A stretch of DNA of 64,000 nucleotides. It comes from Volvox africanus (taxonomy: Eukaryota; Chlorophyta; Chlorophyceae; Chlamydomonadales; Volvocaceae). The DNA is taken from the NCBI GenBank assembly GCA_030268105.1, contig BSDZ01000103.1, forward strand, positions 1,740,501 through 1,804,500, in the 5' to 3' direction. The translations under genes were made by a program, and so were the position numbers. Below, in pieces: positions 53,001 through 64,000 of the stretch (its first letter is position 1; the number at the start of each line of letters is the position of its first letter). A model generated the notes under the pieces. The model ran no database searches and was not told the origin of the DNA. It was given only the letters and a program-made list of their open reading frames with translations.

Positions 53001-55373
53001 AGGCCCTGGAGGTGGTGCGTCTGACCGCTGAGAACGCCGCCCTCAGCTGCTGCCCCAATGACGACCTGGTCTTCTCCAATAAGTGGCTGAGGCTGCTGGT
53101 GGCGCAGGAGGGTGAGGGGGGAGGGGGGAGGGGAACGTAGTCCTTAGGCCCAAGAGAGATGTGTACGGCTAGCGTACCCCCGGGGTGGGGTTCGGGGAGA
53201 TGGAGCGATGCTGTCGCAGTCCCGTGTCCCGTGTCCACGAAGAGGTGGAGCTCTCCAGCACCCGCCGGTGCGGTCACCCCCTTTCCCATCCACTGCCGTA
53301 CCGCGGTACTCTTAACCAGGAATCAACTCCCAACCTCCCACAGACCCACGGGACGCTAAAGATCGGATGCTCCAGGGTCTGGCCATTGCGGAGCGCATCA
53401 AGCGCTACCTGGAGGACCAGGGGGCAGCTCTGATGGGCCTTATACAGCCCGCGACATGTGCTCTTGCAGATCGCCTCAAGCTGCCGCCGGTGAGTGAGTC
53501 ACCGTCGTACAAGTAGTGTAACCCCAACTTGTACAAACATTAGGATAAGGTAAGGAGGGCCCCGGCCAGCGTTTACCTGTTACACCCCTCCTTACCCCGG
53601 AGGGGGTGTGATTTCTCGTTTGTGAAGGTAAAGCAGTTTAGAGACATAGATGTCCTTGGTCCTAAACCAGCACATACACATACACATGCATACATACAGA
53701 TACACATACACCCACCCCACCGCCACCCCACCTCGCTTCACGACCTCGGATTCTCGTTATCGATTGTTTTTATCCTCGTCGTACATTTCGTATTCCCCCT
53801 TCCCCCCCGTTCCCCGTCCCCCAATCCCTGCAGGAGGCGGTGAAGGGGGTTGGTGAGGAGGTCGTACGAGGCAGCAGCGGTGCCCCTCTCGCCCAGTTGC
53901 TGTCCTCCCTCGAGCCGGCGCTGCGACAGGCCACTGGTGGTGGAATGTGGCAGGTGGGGTTAGAAGTTCGTTTGGGGGGTTGAAGGGGGAAGACGTAACC
54001 CACACGTGCTCGAACGAGGTGAAACTGAAGCTATCGTCACAGTTGCTCTAAGGGAATTCATGATAATGGTGATAACGGATAAGGGATAACGCTGCCATCC
54101 GCTTGGGGGCTAGCGCGAGGGCTGGGGGAAGATGGACGAAAGTACGGCAATACTGGAACTTTGGCTGAAGGCTACAGGGGGTGGGGGTGGGGGCGGGAAA
54201 CGAATTTTGGGGAGTCCCTCTTCCTCTTCCTCTTCCCCCGGTTCCATGCGTCCCTCCCCCCCGACGCCCTCCCTGGACGACACTCCCACTCAGATCGTGA
54301 GTCGCGGGTCAGACCGGCCCGTGCTGGCGGGTCGGTTGCGAGTAGAGGCCCGGCTGGCTGCCGTACAGCATGAGGTCATGCGCGAGCCCACAGTACTGTT
54401 GGTGGAGGGAATCACGGGTGAGTTTCGGAGCTGTGTCTGCATGTGTATTGCGCACCGCTACGCCGGGGGCTGTAAACCCTACCCTCCCTCCGTCCCCCCA
54501 CCGTCCCTCTGTTGTTTACGGGGTTCGGGCTTTCGGTTCTCTTCCATTTATGGCATGACACATTGGTGTCCCCCTTCCCCCGGTATTAAAACTAGACGTC
54601 TCCTCCACCATCGTGGTTAGTGATGCTTTACAGCAGCGTCTACATCGGCATCATGTCTCGCTTACTTGTCTTTACCCCCCCTCTTCCCCCTTTTCCCTTC
54701 CCTTCCCCCTCTCCCCCTGCCCTCCCGCACACCGACAGGGGCGGAGGAGATCCCGGAGGGCTGTGTAGCGGTGCTCGTGGGCGGAGGGGCCTCAGGAGGG
54801 GGATGTCCGGACGTGCTGAGCCACAGCGCTGTGAGGGCCAGGAACATGGGAGTGCTGCTGACGGGCTGTCACAGCCCCGAGGTGGGGGGGGGGGACGGGA
54901 ACGGGGAGGAGGACGGGGTGGGGGGATGGGGTGGGGCGTGGTACGGTCAGGTGTAGGGTGTAGGGTGAGGGGGGGCGGCAGCGGGGCAGGGGAGAGGTTT
55001 TGTTATTTGGTTTATAACATGCATACATGTGCTCCCCTCCAATCCCCTCCAATCCCCTCCCCTTCCCTCCTCTCCCCTTATTACGATATACGATTAGTAC
55101 TTTAATTTATCATCGACGATACCAGTATTGATATATTCTTCTCCCCTTTCCTTCCCCTCCTGGACTTCAGCTGCCGCTTCAATACATTTCCGTCCCTCCT
55201 CTTTCCCGTGATCCCCCCCTCTCCCCCCCCTGCCTCCCGCACATGACGGGCAGATGGTGGCGCGGATCAGGTCCCATGCGGGCAGCCGAGTGATGATACG
55301 GCTCGAGGGCTCTGACGTCCAAATCAGCTTCAGCAGCACGGGCGCGGCGTCCTCTGCCGCCGCTTCGGACTGA
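44069..55373 (+). CDS. Alpha-glucan water dikinase-like protein lacking the ATP-binding domain
   Basis: GWDs phosphorylate starch to start its breakdown. Confident exons: 46834-46990, 47232-47475, 47792-47905, about 48361-48611, 48893-48979, 49249-49513, 50237-50330, 50767-50921, 51438-51519, 51724-51935, 52193-52407, 52641-52896, 53003-53111, 53344-53489, 53834-53953, 54294-54417, 54739-54881 and 55254-55373. A CBM45-like starch-binding region spans [15 protein letters not shown] (exon ending 46245) to [13 protein letters not shown]. Conserved central blocks are [46 protein letters not shown] and [16 protein letters not shown]. The phosphohistidine segment [14 protein letters not shown] keeps the His. 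The stop at 55371 falls about 40 residues later, where the PPDK-type ATP-binding domain should begin; none was found downstream. The 5' part (44069-44758, 44921-about 45070, 45191-45259) is less certain. The residues after the start ATG could be a plastid transit peptide. Confidence 0.85.
46303..46640 (+). repeat. Dispersed repeat, copy B (GWD intron)
   Basis: Plus-strand copy of the repeat seen inverted at 11360-11590. It starts with GTGTGTAGGATAGGGGG and shares the blocks TCCCTACCTTCCCC, TCGGGGCACCCTCATCC and GACTTCTCCGAAAT. An AGGT tetranucleotide array (46465-46516) sits inside it at a point where copy A has none. The 3' part (GTTCAGCACCCACC onward) is again similar. It lies wholly within the intron 46246-46833. 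Confidence 0.7.
46465..46516. repeat. AGGT tetranucleotide array
   Basis: About 12 units of GGTA interrupted once, inserted within dispersed repeat copy B. Confidence 0.9.
49978..50160 (+). repeat. CCCCCTCT array upstream of a GWD exon
   Basis: About 20 near-perfect octamers (CTCCCCCT) in the intron 49514-50236, ending about 75 bases before the acceptor of the exon encoding [18 protein letters not shown]. It is purely pyrimidine on the coding strand and is the exact complement of the downstream array at 50936-51375. Confidence 0.95.
50936..51375 (+). repeat. GGGGGAGA array downstream of a GWD exon
   Basis: About 440 bases of GGGGGAGA octamers mixed with GGGGTTAG variants, starting just after the donor at 50922 in the intron 50922-51437. 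It is G-rich on the coding strand, with many runs of four or more G that could form quadruplexes. Confidence 0.95.
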
Positions 55374-58300
55374 GCTGCCAGCCTTGATCCCGAGGGCCTC
55401 TCCTTGATGAGGAGCAGCCGTTTGGGCAGAAAGGAGGAGGGTTCACGTGATGCTTGGGAAAATCCAAAAACACCATTTGTTCAAATTTGTCGAAACAGAC
55501 AAAAGGGACTCAATATTCGAAGAGGGCCTTATTGCAGAGGAGGAGAAGAAGATTTTACACACCGGGCGGGGCGGGGCGGGGCGAGGGAATATTGACAAGA
55601 GGACACCTGATCTGTGGTTTGGATCTTCAAGAGAGAGCTTTCCTCGATGAGCTTCGTCGATTTACGGAACACAATAATGAGGATGAGGCGCACCGGTAGG
55701 GGCTGTCCGTGCCCCCTCACTAACTTCTTCAAGCCCCTCCAGCCCCTCAAGCGCCTGCAGCCCCTCCAGCTCCTGCAGTCCCTGCAGCTCCCCCAGACCC
55801 TGCAGTTCTGGGGATCGTGGGGATTCTTTTCATGTGTTGATGCGCTTTGACACCCAACCAAATCAGCGCGCAGTTGCAAAAGTATGTTCTTGGGTGGGTG
55901 GGTGGGGGTCCGAGGAAGGCGCTCCAAAACACATACCTGAACACGGCTGGTTTGTCGATTGGGGTTGATCAGTAAAAAGTTGCGACACGACCCCCAGTCA
56001 GCGACACCCCCACAGCAAACGCTGAGGCCGCAATTTGGTGCTCCACCAACACCACCAGCGACATGCCCCTCTCCCAGCTAGCGCGAGCACATGCTCGTGT
56101 GTGCGTGTGACATTGGGGGGGTCCAGCATTTGGCTCTGATTCCGCTGCTCATAAAGAGGGGTCTGTATCTAACTTGCGACAAAGAGGGCAAGAGAGGCAA
56201 AAGACGGAAGGTGGTTATTGCAGGAACAGGGTGGGTGATGCTTGAACGTCGGCGAGGTGGTTTACGAGGGGTACGGTGTCGTAGACAGCGCTAAGCTGCC
56301 CTTTTCCACGGGCCCCCTTCTCGTGTTCGTTGCACAAGTCACAAAGAGCATGAATTGCGCCTTTGTTCGTTTATCTCACGGGCTATTTCTGCCCAATGTC
56401 TGCCATGTCCCCCCTCCTCTTCCCCCCCTTCCACACACACACTGCGGCGGCGGCGATTGTGTATTCGTTACGGTGTATGGTAGGCATAATAATGTCATAC
56501 GCATTTCTTCGTACATCGTTCCGTAATGATTTTAAAGGGTATCGTTACCAAATGATTGGGTACCTGCTTATATCTACTTTCGCAATAGATACGGTTCAGT
56601 TGCGCGGCAGATTGCTGTGTAATGGTTTATCGCGATGCCGTGAATGGACTCAAACCCCCCCTCTCTCTCTCCCTCTCGTGAGGTTTTGCGAAAGGAAGAG
56701 CAAACGAAGATCATCTATAAGAAGGCTATCTGCACGGCAGTTGTACTGCCGCAATGATAGTGGCGGCCGCTCCCCCCCAGCTGGCGGTGATTGCCCAGAG
56801 GGTTTAGAGTGGCATGGCGATGTAAGTTTTAAAGTACGGCAGGGTACAGCAACTGGGCATGGGTACGTCAGTGAATGCACGTAGGAACCCAGATTCCGCG
56901 GAAGTACACGAATGAATGTACGGGCAGGGAGGGGCAGGGAGGGGCAAGCAATATAAAAGGGAGAGCAATAGCTTGCGCCCTCAGGAAAATTTGGTGGCCG
57001 TGAGGCTCTGTCCGCACATTACTTCAATTTATAATTGAGAAAAGAAAGGAAATGTTCCCGGCTCTAGTCCTTGATTAATGTTTGGTTAGTTCTCGAGCTG
57101 GGTGTGGTTCATTTCGTTAGGCCTGGCATGCAGAAGGGCCCTGCCGGCAGGCATGTTGCCCGTACGAGTAGGGGTCTGTTTCTGTTGTTCCGTTAGCAGT
57201 GGAGGGTGCGAGCATTGCTGTTCGTTAGTTATTGGCCTTTTGGGTTTTGGAGATCAGAGTGGCCGGCAAGGCTTTCGTCGTACCGCAGAACCACGTGGAC
57301 AAGGCCGTCGCTCCCTGTGCCCTGTGCCAGTGCGACTTTTCATCAAATCGTAGCGGCTTGTCATTGTTGGAGCGAGCACTGTTCAGAGGTCCGTGGTTGA
57401 TTTGCTTGTGCTATTAGGACCTGCACGCAAGGCCTAATGTTAATTGTATTTAATTGGTTGTTAACGGAAGTCCTTGCCACCATAATTGTTGTGGCAGTCA
57501 ACTTGTATACATTCCCGTACGGGATGTACTGTCCTGTAATAGCCGTGCTGTGTGCCCAGATCCATTGTTCATATCGGGAATACGGGGATGTCCCCATGTC
57601 GCATGATGCGCGGTGTGCACATGCCGGGTCAAATCCCAAACTTCCTTCTTCTTGGCAGCCCGTTCTGGCACTGGTATTTTTGTCAGTATGTCTTAGATAG
57701 GAGCGCACAAGTGACGTGCGGTGTTAAGAATGATGAGAGCTCTCATGAAGTGATGATGGGGACATCACCACCAAGTGTGGTCACCACCACCACCACCACA
57801 TCCTGCGCTCTCATTCAAGACATACTGACAAAAATACCAGTGCCAAGACGTGCGCTGGCGCTGACGGGTTTCCTGGAAGAGTTAGGTTAGAAGGGCTCAC
57901 CAATCGGGTCGCTCCGGGCTGCACCAGTGTCGGTCCGTGTTCCGTGTTCCGGGGGCCAGCCATTCCTCTTCGTTTCGATTCGCGTCACTCCGAAGCACCA
58001 CTTCACACCTCAGCGGTATCAGCGGTATATGGGACGCGACGCTGGGCTTTAGGTAAGGGGTGCTGGTGGGACAGGAAAGCCGTGTGTAGGTCAAAGTACG
58101 CTTGTAAATGCATTACCAACCAGCCCTTCCTTGATCACATCCGCTTCTTTCCACGACGACGCTCGACATGGGTGCCCACCAACCTGACCTGGCCAATAGA
58201 TTTCAATTCAAGGATATAAAAAAATACATGTCTGAAAATACAAGCACGAAAAATCCCCATACGCGTAGTGGAAGCCGTAATGGAATACCGTTTGTGATGT

Positions 58301-58759
58301 ATCATCGAGCATCACGTATCACCATCATGACACACCACTACTTGTTTGGTCTCCCCCCCCTGTGGACTGAGAAAACCAAAACACACAGTGTTGCTCTCCC
58401 TCCCTCCCTCATTCCCTCCCTCCCTCCTTTCCCGGAAGGGGAGTGCCTTGCATTCCGGAGCCATAACCAAATACACACAGCTTACCTAAGCTTTTCTGAT
58501 CACGCGAGGGGTTGGAGGACGCAGATAAAGGAACGCCTTCCTTCCTCATCGTACTGGGTTTACGCAACACTCCCTCCTCTACCAGATCTTGTCCATTCGC
58601 CTTCCTACCTACTCTCTACTTAAAAGCAGAGGATAAGTCTGCAAACCGCCCCTCTCGTGGGGCTTCTCACTTTCCAACTGCACACATCGCCGATCCCGAC
58701 CTCTCTCTCATGCGCGCTGGTCACCATCTCACTGTCCCAACACTCCTTTTGCTGCTCGC
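55374..58759. other. Convergent intergenic region between GWD-like and GT34 genes
   Basis: Both flanking genes end toward this region. It has a possible broken reading frame at 55447-55699 interrupted by a GGGCG tract (about 55565-55583), a CCCCTCCAG-type repeat at 55733-55803 and an inverted repeat at 57666-57845. No PPDK-type ATP-binding domain or other recognisable gene was found in any frame. Confidence 0.6.
57666..57845. repeat. Perfect 29-bp inverted repeat (foldback)
   Basis: The arm 57666-57694 is the exact reverse complement of 57817-57845. The loop is 122 bases. The word GAGCGCA next to the left arm pairs again with TGCGCTC next to the right arm, so the stem extends with mismatches. 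It could be a MITE-like foldback element or a small-RNA hairpin precursor. Confidence 0.8.
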
Positions 58760-61700
58760 TCAATCCGAGTTAATAGTCCCCCCATCACCCAGCTGTGTCG
58801 TGTCATACCAGCCTTGCAACCTGCGCAGCAGGCGTCCCCGAAGCACCTGACGAAGACCACCTAGCTCCGCCATCATATCCCCCCGTTTACCATCTTCCCT
58901 CCCACCAACGCCGCGGGCGTCGCCGCCGCCGCCGCCGCCGGCTCTCCTACCGTTCTGCTGCTTTTGCTGCCGAAGATGCTGGGATGGACGTGTCTGCTGC
59001 TGCTGCTGCAACTTCAACGCCGAGGAGACCTCGTCGCCGCCGCCACCACCGCTCCCGCCGCCGCTGCCGCCGCTGCCGCCGCTTCCGGCAACTGGCACTT
59101 GTTTGCTTGGGATAACCCACAGCAGCTCCTTACCCAGCAAGCCAGCGTCGGATACTCCTGCAGCCCCACCCCTTCTACTGCGCTCGCTAAGGCCGTCCCC
59201 AGCACCAGTGACCACCCCCTCGGTGCCCGCCAGCGCCGACGTGGCACGTTCCCCACTAACTGCCGCGTCACCGTCATCTTCACCTTCATTATAATGCTGA
59301 AGGTGATGATGCCGGGGGTCCGTCGGCCCCTTTACGGCCGACGCAGTTGCCCCCCTTCGGCCCCCCAGCTTCCCTTCCTTTTGCAGCTGCTGAACCTGCT
59401 GGTTCTGCGCCTCTGAAAACCGCTGCAAAACAGCCATCTTGTTTTGTATCCCCGCGGCGTGCATCACGAAGTCTCCGGGTCGCCACAGACCTGGACGCGG
59501 GGAGGACCCAGGTGCGGGTGCGGGTGCCGGGAGGGGAATGGGGGGTTGTTGTGGGGTGCAGGGGTGCGGGTCCGGGGCTGCAAGTGTGCGGGTGCAAGGG
59601 TGCGCGGGAAGACGGAATACTCGAGACCTGATACTACCGTTATAGAGACGCTGCTATATAGGAGTTGGTCGCGTAAAAGGGGCGATGAGAAAACACAGGT
59701 GCAAATGCAAGGAAGAAGTCAAAGGTGGGAGAGATAAAAAGAATGGAAGGGACACGATAGTAGTTCCCCAAGCACAAGGTGATTATGATGGCGTACTGGC
59801 AGTTGCGGTGTTTACATTGTTGTCGCTGGCAGCGCTGCTGATGGCCCACAGCAGTCGTGGGGCCCGTAGCCAACGAGCCGCTTCCCCTTCCCCTGATTCC
59901 ACCTGTCCTCACCTGTCAGCATCCGCCTGGGGTGCATGGCGTAGCGGAGGAGGTTGCGGAGACTGCCCCGCCACAGGTAGCTGTTGAAGGCGCACTGCGG
60001 CGCGACCCCGATGTGCGACGACCGCTCAGAGCTGCGGAGGAAGCGGGCGAAGGGGGGAGGACGGGGAGGACGACGGGGAGGACGACGGGGAGGGGCAAAC
60101 GGAATCTGCAAAAAAAGGAAGGGTTTCGAAAAGAACTTAAAATCTGAACACACATCCCCAAACCGCTAAAAGCAACACACCCGAGGGGCAGTCGGAAAGG
60201 CGGGTGTAAGAACTCCACGGGCGCCGGGTGGGGGACACGTGAACGTAAGTGGAGAAGCAGACCGAGAAGAGGTTTGCAGGAAATATCGTGTGGTGGCTCG
60301 TTGTCTTCCCCAGAGAGAGAGAGAGAGAGAACAAAACGCTGCCCGCTCCCTTCCACGTGTCCGTCAGCTGCATCCGCTGCTCTATCTCCCAGCCTGACAC
60401 CCCTCGTACACGGGGCCCCACAGACCGTCCCCTGCCGAACTCCTTGCCCTCTCACCCCACCTCGCGGGCCATGTCCCCACCACTGCGTTGGAGGACCCCA
60501 CCTGTCCATAGTGGCCAGCATGTGTTTCAGTGCGTCGTTGTCCCCCGACTTCGTGTCCTTTGCCCCCCGTCGAATGAAGCTCTTCATGTCCCACCAGCGC
60601 ATCAGAAAGGAGCGGCACCAGCGGCAGCCCGAACCTCGGATCAGCCACACGCCCGCATTCACGCCTGCAGCCGAGGATTACCCAAAGGTTACCAAAAGGC
60701 AGGGTTGGGGAGAACGAGGAATATGATTGTGTCGGAACTCTAAGACTTTGCCAGGAATAATCACAACCCTTAGGTCAAGATGAGGGCGTGTAGGAGAGAG
60801 GGTGAGAGGGAAGGGGGGATCGGTGAGTGCGAGTCTGGGGCTGCAAGGTGCAACTGCAGGTTAGGACCTATTCACGGGGCGAGGAGATCTCGGGCTTTTT
60901 ACCCGCACCCCTCCCTTCCGTGGCGGCATGAGAAAACCCAAGACGACCATGTGCACACAGCGATTCAGGTGCGTGAGCAGCCGAGGAAGCCCCCCTCTTC
61001 TGACCTCTCCTCTCTCCCTTACACACACAATCACAACAGAAGTGGCAAATCCTGGCAATTTGCGGCGGTGGTAGTCCTCCCCCAGCACATTGGACTCGTT
61101 CGCCCTTCTCCATCTCCCCCTCCCCCCTTCCCCTCCCTGTCCCTTTCCCCCTCCCCCCTTCCCCTCCCTCTCCCCTCCCTCTTCCTCCCAGTTACCCGTT
61201 GAGTCCTCTGTCAGGAGCAGGTCGGGGGCCGAACCACGGGTGGGCAGCACCGCCTCGACAGGGATCGTCAGATTCGTGATGAGCGTGTCAGCGTCTAACC
61301 AGAAGATCCAGTCGTACTGATCCATTATGGAAAGTACGGCTGGGATCTTGCTCCAGGAGGCGGGTCGCGAGTCTGCGCGGGCAGGGGAGTGGTGCCACCA
61401 GAACGGGCCCCCACTTTCACTGGTCAAGGCGACGCCACGTACGAAAGCCCCACACGCGTACCGGTCGAGATCCCATATGCGGATTTCCCCGTAACTGGAA
61501 ACGAAATCCCGTTGCAGCAGCTCGGAACGACGGAAACCCGAGAAACCGGTGTTGTGCAGCAGATCAGGACGAAAGAGACGGCGACAGACGAAAGATCCCC
61601 CCCCCCATGACCCACCGCTACGTTCCCTCCCCTCGTCACTCGTACACGGCTCGTCTAAGGTAATCGACGTCAGTGAGGTTAGTAAACCCCCGAACTGATT

Positions 61701-63497
61701 CCTCCGGGTGGCTCGGACACGGACTTAGGGCGTGAGGGATGTGCATTTGCTAATGCAGGACGCACCTGCCATGCAGTCACGGCGGCTGCGGCGCCAGTCC
61801 ATCCCACCCATCCATCCGTCCGTCCATCCATCCATCCATCCATCCATCCATCCTCTTCGTGGTTTTCCCCAACTACTTAAGCCCACTGTGGCATAGCCCC
61901 GTGCCCACCCTGCCTGCCATGCGTTAACAAATGACCAGCGGACGTCAGCTCCCCTTGCGTCTTGGAACTGAGCCGCGTCGCAGCTCCCGGCAGCTGCCTG
62001 ATACCGGGTGACGACCGAGTTAGTGATCTTCCCTCCATTCTCCCCTCCCCTCCTCCCCTCCTCCCAGCGATCATCACCAGCGTTTCGATGTTCGTCTCCC
62101 CTCCTCCCCACGCCGACCTCATGTTGCCGGAGTACACTCACTGTCTAGATGGTCACTTGCGTCCACATACGTGTATCCGTGAGCCTCCGCAAACAGTCGC
62201 TTGTTGGGACTGACCGAGGCAGGGCGTGCAGGCCAGGGGCAGGCAACGGCAGGTACAGGACAGGCTTCAAATCTTCGTTCAGGCTTCAAATCCTCACCCT
62301 CTCACCCAGCCGAAATGGAACCCTTTCCTTCCCCCATCAGTTAACCCCAGCCCTTCACCTTCGCGCTGATGCCGATTCAATGGTGCTGCTTCACACGGCT
62401 CTGTGGACTGTTGCAAAACCACATTGCGCCATCCCTTACCGCACTACCCCCGTACCCGTACCCGTACCCCTACTGGCCCCGAACCCCCATGAACTCTTTA
62501 ACGTATTTCACCGGCCCCATTACACCAGGACGTGGACACCTGCACGTGGCCTCGCCCTGTGAACTCCTCAGCCGACACTTATTTCAAGGACCTTGCGGGT
62601 CCGGTCCAGGCGTCATCCCGCCTTACCCGGTGACGTCAAGCAAGCCGGAAAACTCCGCGGACCGCACATTGATCACCGCCTGCTGCCGCCGGGCCGCCGC
62701 CGAGTCGCTGCCTCGGCCTGTGGACATGGACACCTGAGGACAAAAGGGAAAAGGGGTGTCAAGAACGCAAACAAAGACTGCTCGCACGACTTCAGGGCCC
62801 TCCGCCAGCCGGATCTTCTAACCAGATCTTCTAGCTTACACCTACCTGCTGCCTTCATAGGAAGGGTTCGATACCAGCGCCCGAAAAGGAGAATGCATAA
62901 CACGTGCTGTGTGTGTTCGGCGAAGGAGGGAAAGGGGAAGGCGAATGAAACGAATCAGCTGGTGCTGACATTGAAGGAACGAGATCTAACCACCGTGAAG
63001 GTGACGGATGATGGCGTCTGACGTTGTTCAAAGTAGAAAAAGTGTCGAAACGAGCTGGGACGTTAACTATGTAGCCGCCGAGGCTGAGGCCAAGGCCGAG
63101 ACGACGTGCAATGAAATGAAATCGGTACAGCGACGCGATCCCAGCCTGACCCAGATCAATTCAAACGCAGTGGCCCACTCACCAGAGCGATGCGCAATGG
63201 CTCGCCATAGTCACCATTCTTGGAATTGCTGCTGGCGCTGACGCGTTCCCTATGGCCGCTCCAGATACTGTTGCCAGTGATGCTACTATCGCCGCCTATG
63301 CCGGACGATGCGGTCTCGGTATTCGCAACGCGCCAGGGCACGGCGCAGTCCTTGTCCCGCCAGGTAGATGAACCGAGACGGTGGAAGTTGATTGCCAAAA
63401 TCACGATGGCCGATAAGATAAGCTGGAGAACGGCGCAGATTAGGGTGACACAATGCGCGTTGAGAATGCGGGAAGCTGGAAGCGAGGAGTTCGGTAA
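58760..63497 (-). CDS. GT34 (GMA12/MNN10/XXT-like) glycosyltransferase, type II membrane protein
   Basis: Minus-strand exons in reading order: 63183-63497, 62970-63017, 62627-62733, 62142-62209, 61196-61372, 60502-60664, 59913-60031, 58760-59490. They sum to 576 codons with matching phases. A membrane span ([20 protein letters not shown]) near the N-terminus and a short stem predict a Golgi type II enzyme. GT34 hallmarks: [46 protein letters not shown] (catalytic DxD within LDAD), [29 protein letters not shown] and [12 protein letters not shown]. Family members transfer galactose, mannose or xylose from nucleotide sugars to glycans; the donor here is unknown. A roughly 210-residue low-complexity C-terminal extension is rich in Gly and Gln. 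The true start ATG is not identified: the first listed exon begins at a TAG acceptor, so an earlier exon at 63500 or above is expected. The 48-nt exon has a weak GTCAGC donor. Confidence 0.87.
61811..61853. repeat. CCAT tetranucleotide array in GT34 intron
   Basis: About ten units of CCAT in the intron 61373-62141. On the transcribed minus strand it reads as ATGG repeats. Confidence 0.9.
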
Positions 63498-64000
63498 CTA
63501 TGGTCTGCATTTTTTTGCGGGTTGATGGATGGGTCGCTGTTCACACAGTGATGCACCCCAAGCTTGATCAAATCAGCATACATCGGCAAGTAAACGAGCG
63601 CTCACCAAAAGTAAACGAGCGCTCCGGACTCTGAAGAGAGTGTGCCTGCGGCTCAGGGAAGCAACCCGTCATACCACCAGGAGATAGCAGGAGCAGTGGA
63701 ATCTAAGCTTACGCGCAAAAAAATAAAACGCAATGCACGTCTTTTGAACAGGCAGCAATTACCGGCGTAGCAAGTCAAACACATTGTCGCAATTGAAGCG
63801 CTATTCAAGACTCTCTATAAAATCAATCAGTAAACACAGAGTGATTGTAACTTACACAAGAGATCTGCTACCTCGGGTGCGACCCCGAGGTGAAAACATG
63901 CACTACGTCTTGGCTTGCCACCCCTCAGAAAGGCGGCGTCAAATTATTTCATAATAAGTGGAGCGAACCTTACAATCTCTGGACCGCTAAACCGGCTGCT
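63498..64000. other. Upstream flank of the GT34 gene
   Basis: It probably holds the missing first exon or 5' UTR of the GT34 gene and its promoter. I could not identify an ATG-containing exon that joins in phase. A duplicated AAGTAAACGAGCGCTC word lies at about 63588-63624, and a CCTCGGG / CCCGAGG hairpin at about 63871-63892. No tRNA or other RNA gene was seen. Confidence 0.5.

Noticed and set aside
57102..57700. Several 60-90 codon frames with hydrophobic stretches in the convergent region.
   Set aside because: They have no start context, domain or splice pattern, and part of them is the inverted repeat.

Overview
This window is nuclear DNA of a volvocine green alga (Volvox/Chlamydomonas relatives). 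The evidence is: many GT-AG introns full of simple repeats, GC-rich exons, low-complexity Ala/Gly/Pro insertions, Ser-Pro-rich wall/matrix-type proteins, a receptor-type cyclase with a bacterial-like solute-binding ectodomain (a family known from Chlamydomonas), and TGTAA-type polyadenylation words at gene ends. No species name can be read from the sequence.

Layout. (1) 1-13502, + strand: a family A plant/protist organellar DNA polymerase (POP), 25 exons, open at the left edge. (2) 13503-16658: intergenic. (3) 16659-26189, +: a very large secreted-type, proline-rich, single-pass membrane protein (about 2470 aa) with repeated globular domains between poly-proline/Ser-Pro stretches. (4) 26190-28609: intergenic. 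(5) 28610-41330, +: a receptor cyclase with signal peptide, solute-binding-protein ectodomain, one membrane span and two tandem class III cyclase domains. (6) 41331-44068: intergenic, starting with a hexanucleotide array. (7) 44069-55373, +: an alpha-glucan water dikinase (GWD)-like protein with a CBM45-type starch-binding region, central region and phosphohistidine domain, but no ATP-binding domain before the stop. (8) 55374-58759: convergent intergenic region with a perfect inverted repeat. (9) 58760-63497, - strand: a type II membrane GT34 glycosyltransferase. (10) 63498-64000: its upstream flank.

The exon models were built by hand from splice sites and family conservation. For POP, the proline-rich protein and the GT34 enzyme the exons sum to whole codons with consistent intron phases, which supports them. 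The 5' part of the GWD gene and one ectodomain stretch of the cyclase remain unresolved. The genes do not form an operon. Their products are a replication enzyme for organelles, two cell-surface proteins, a starch-metabolism protein and a Golgi enzyme.

The most notable observations are: complementary repeat arrays in introns flanking exons of the GWD gene, and again within the cyclase transcription unit; a 13-nt microexon that encodes a catalytic region of the cyclase; complementary loss of catalytic residues in the two cyclase domains; the apparently non-catalytic GWD; and a repeat family shared between a POP intron and a GWD intron.
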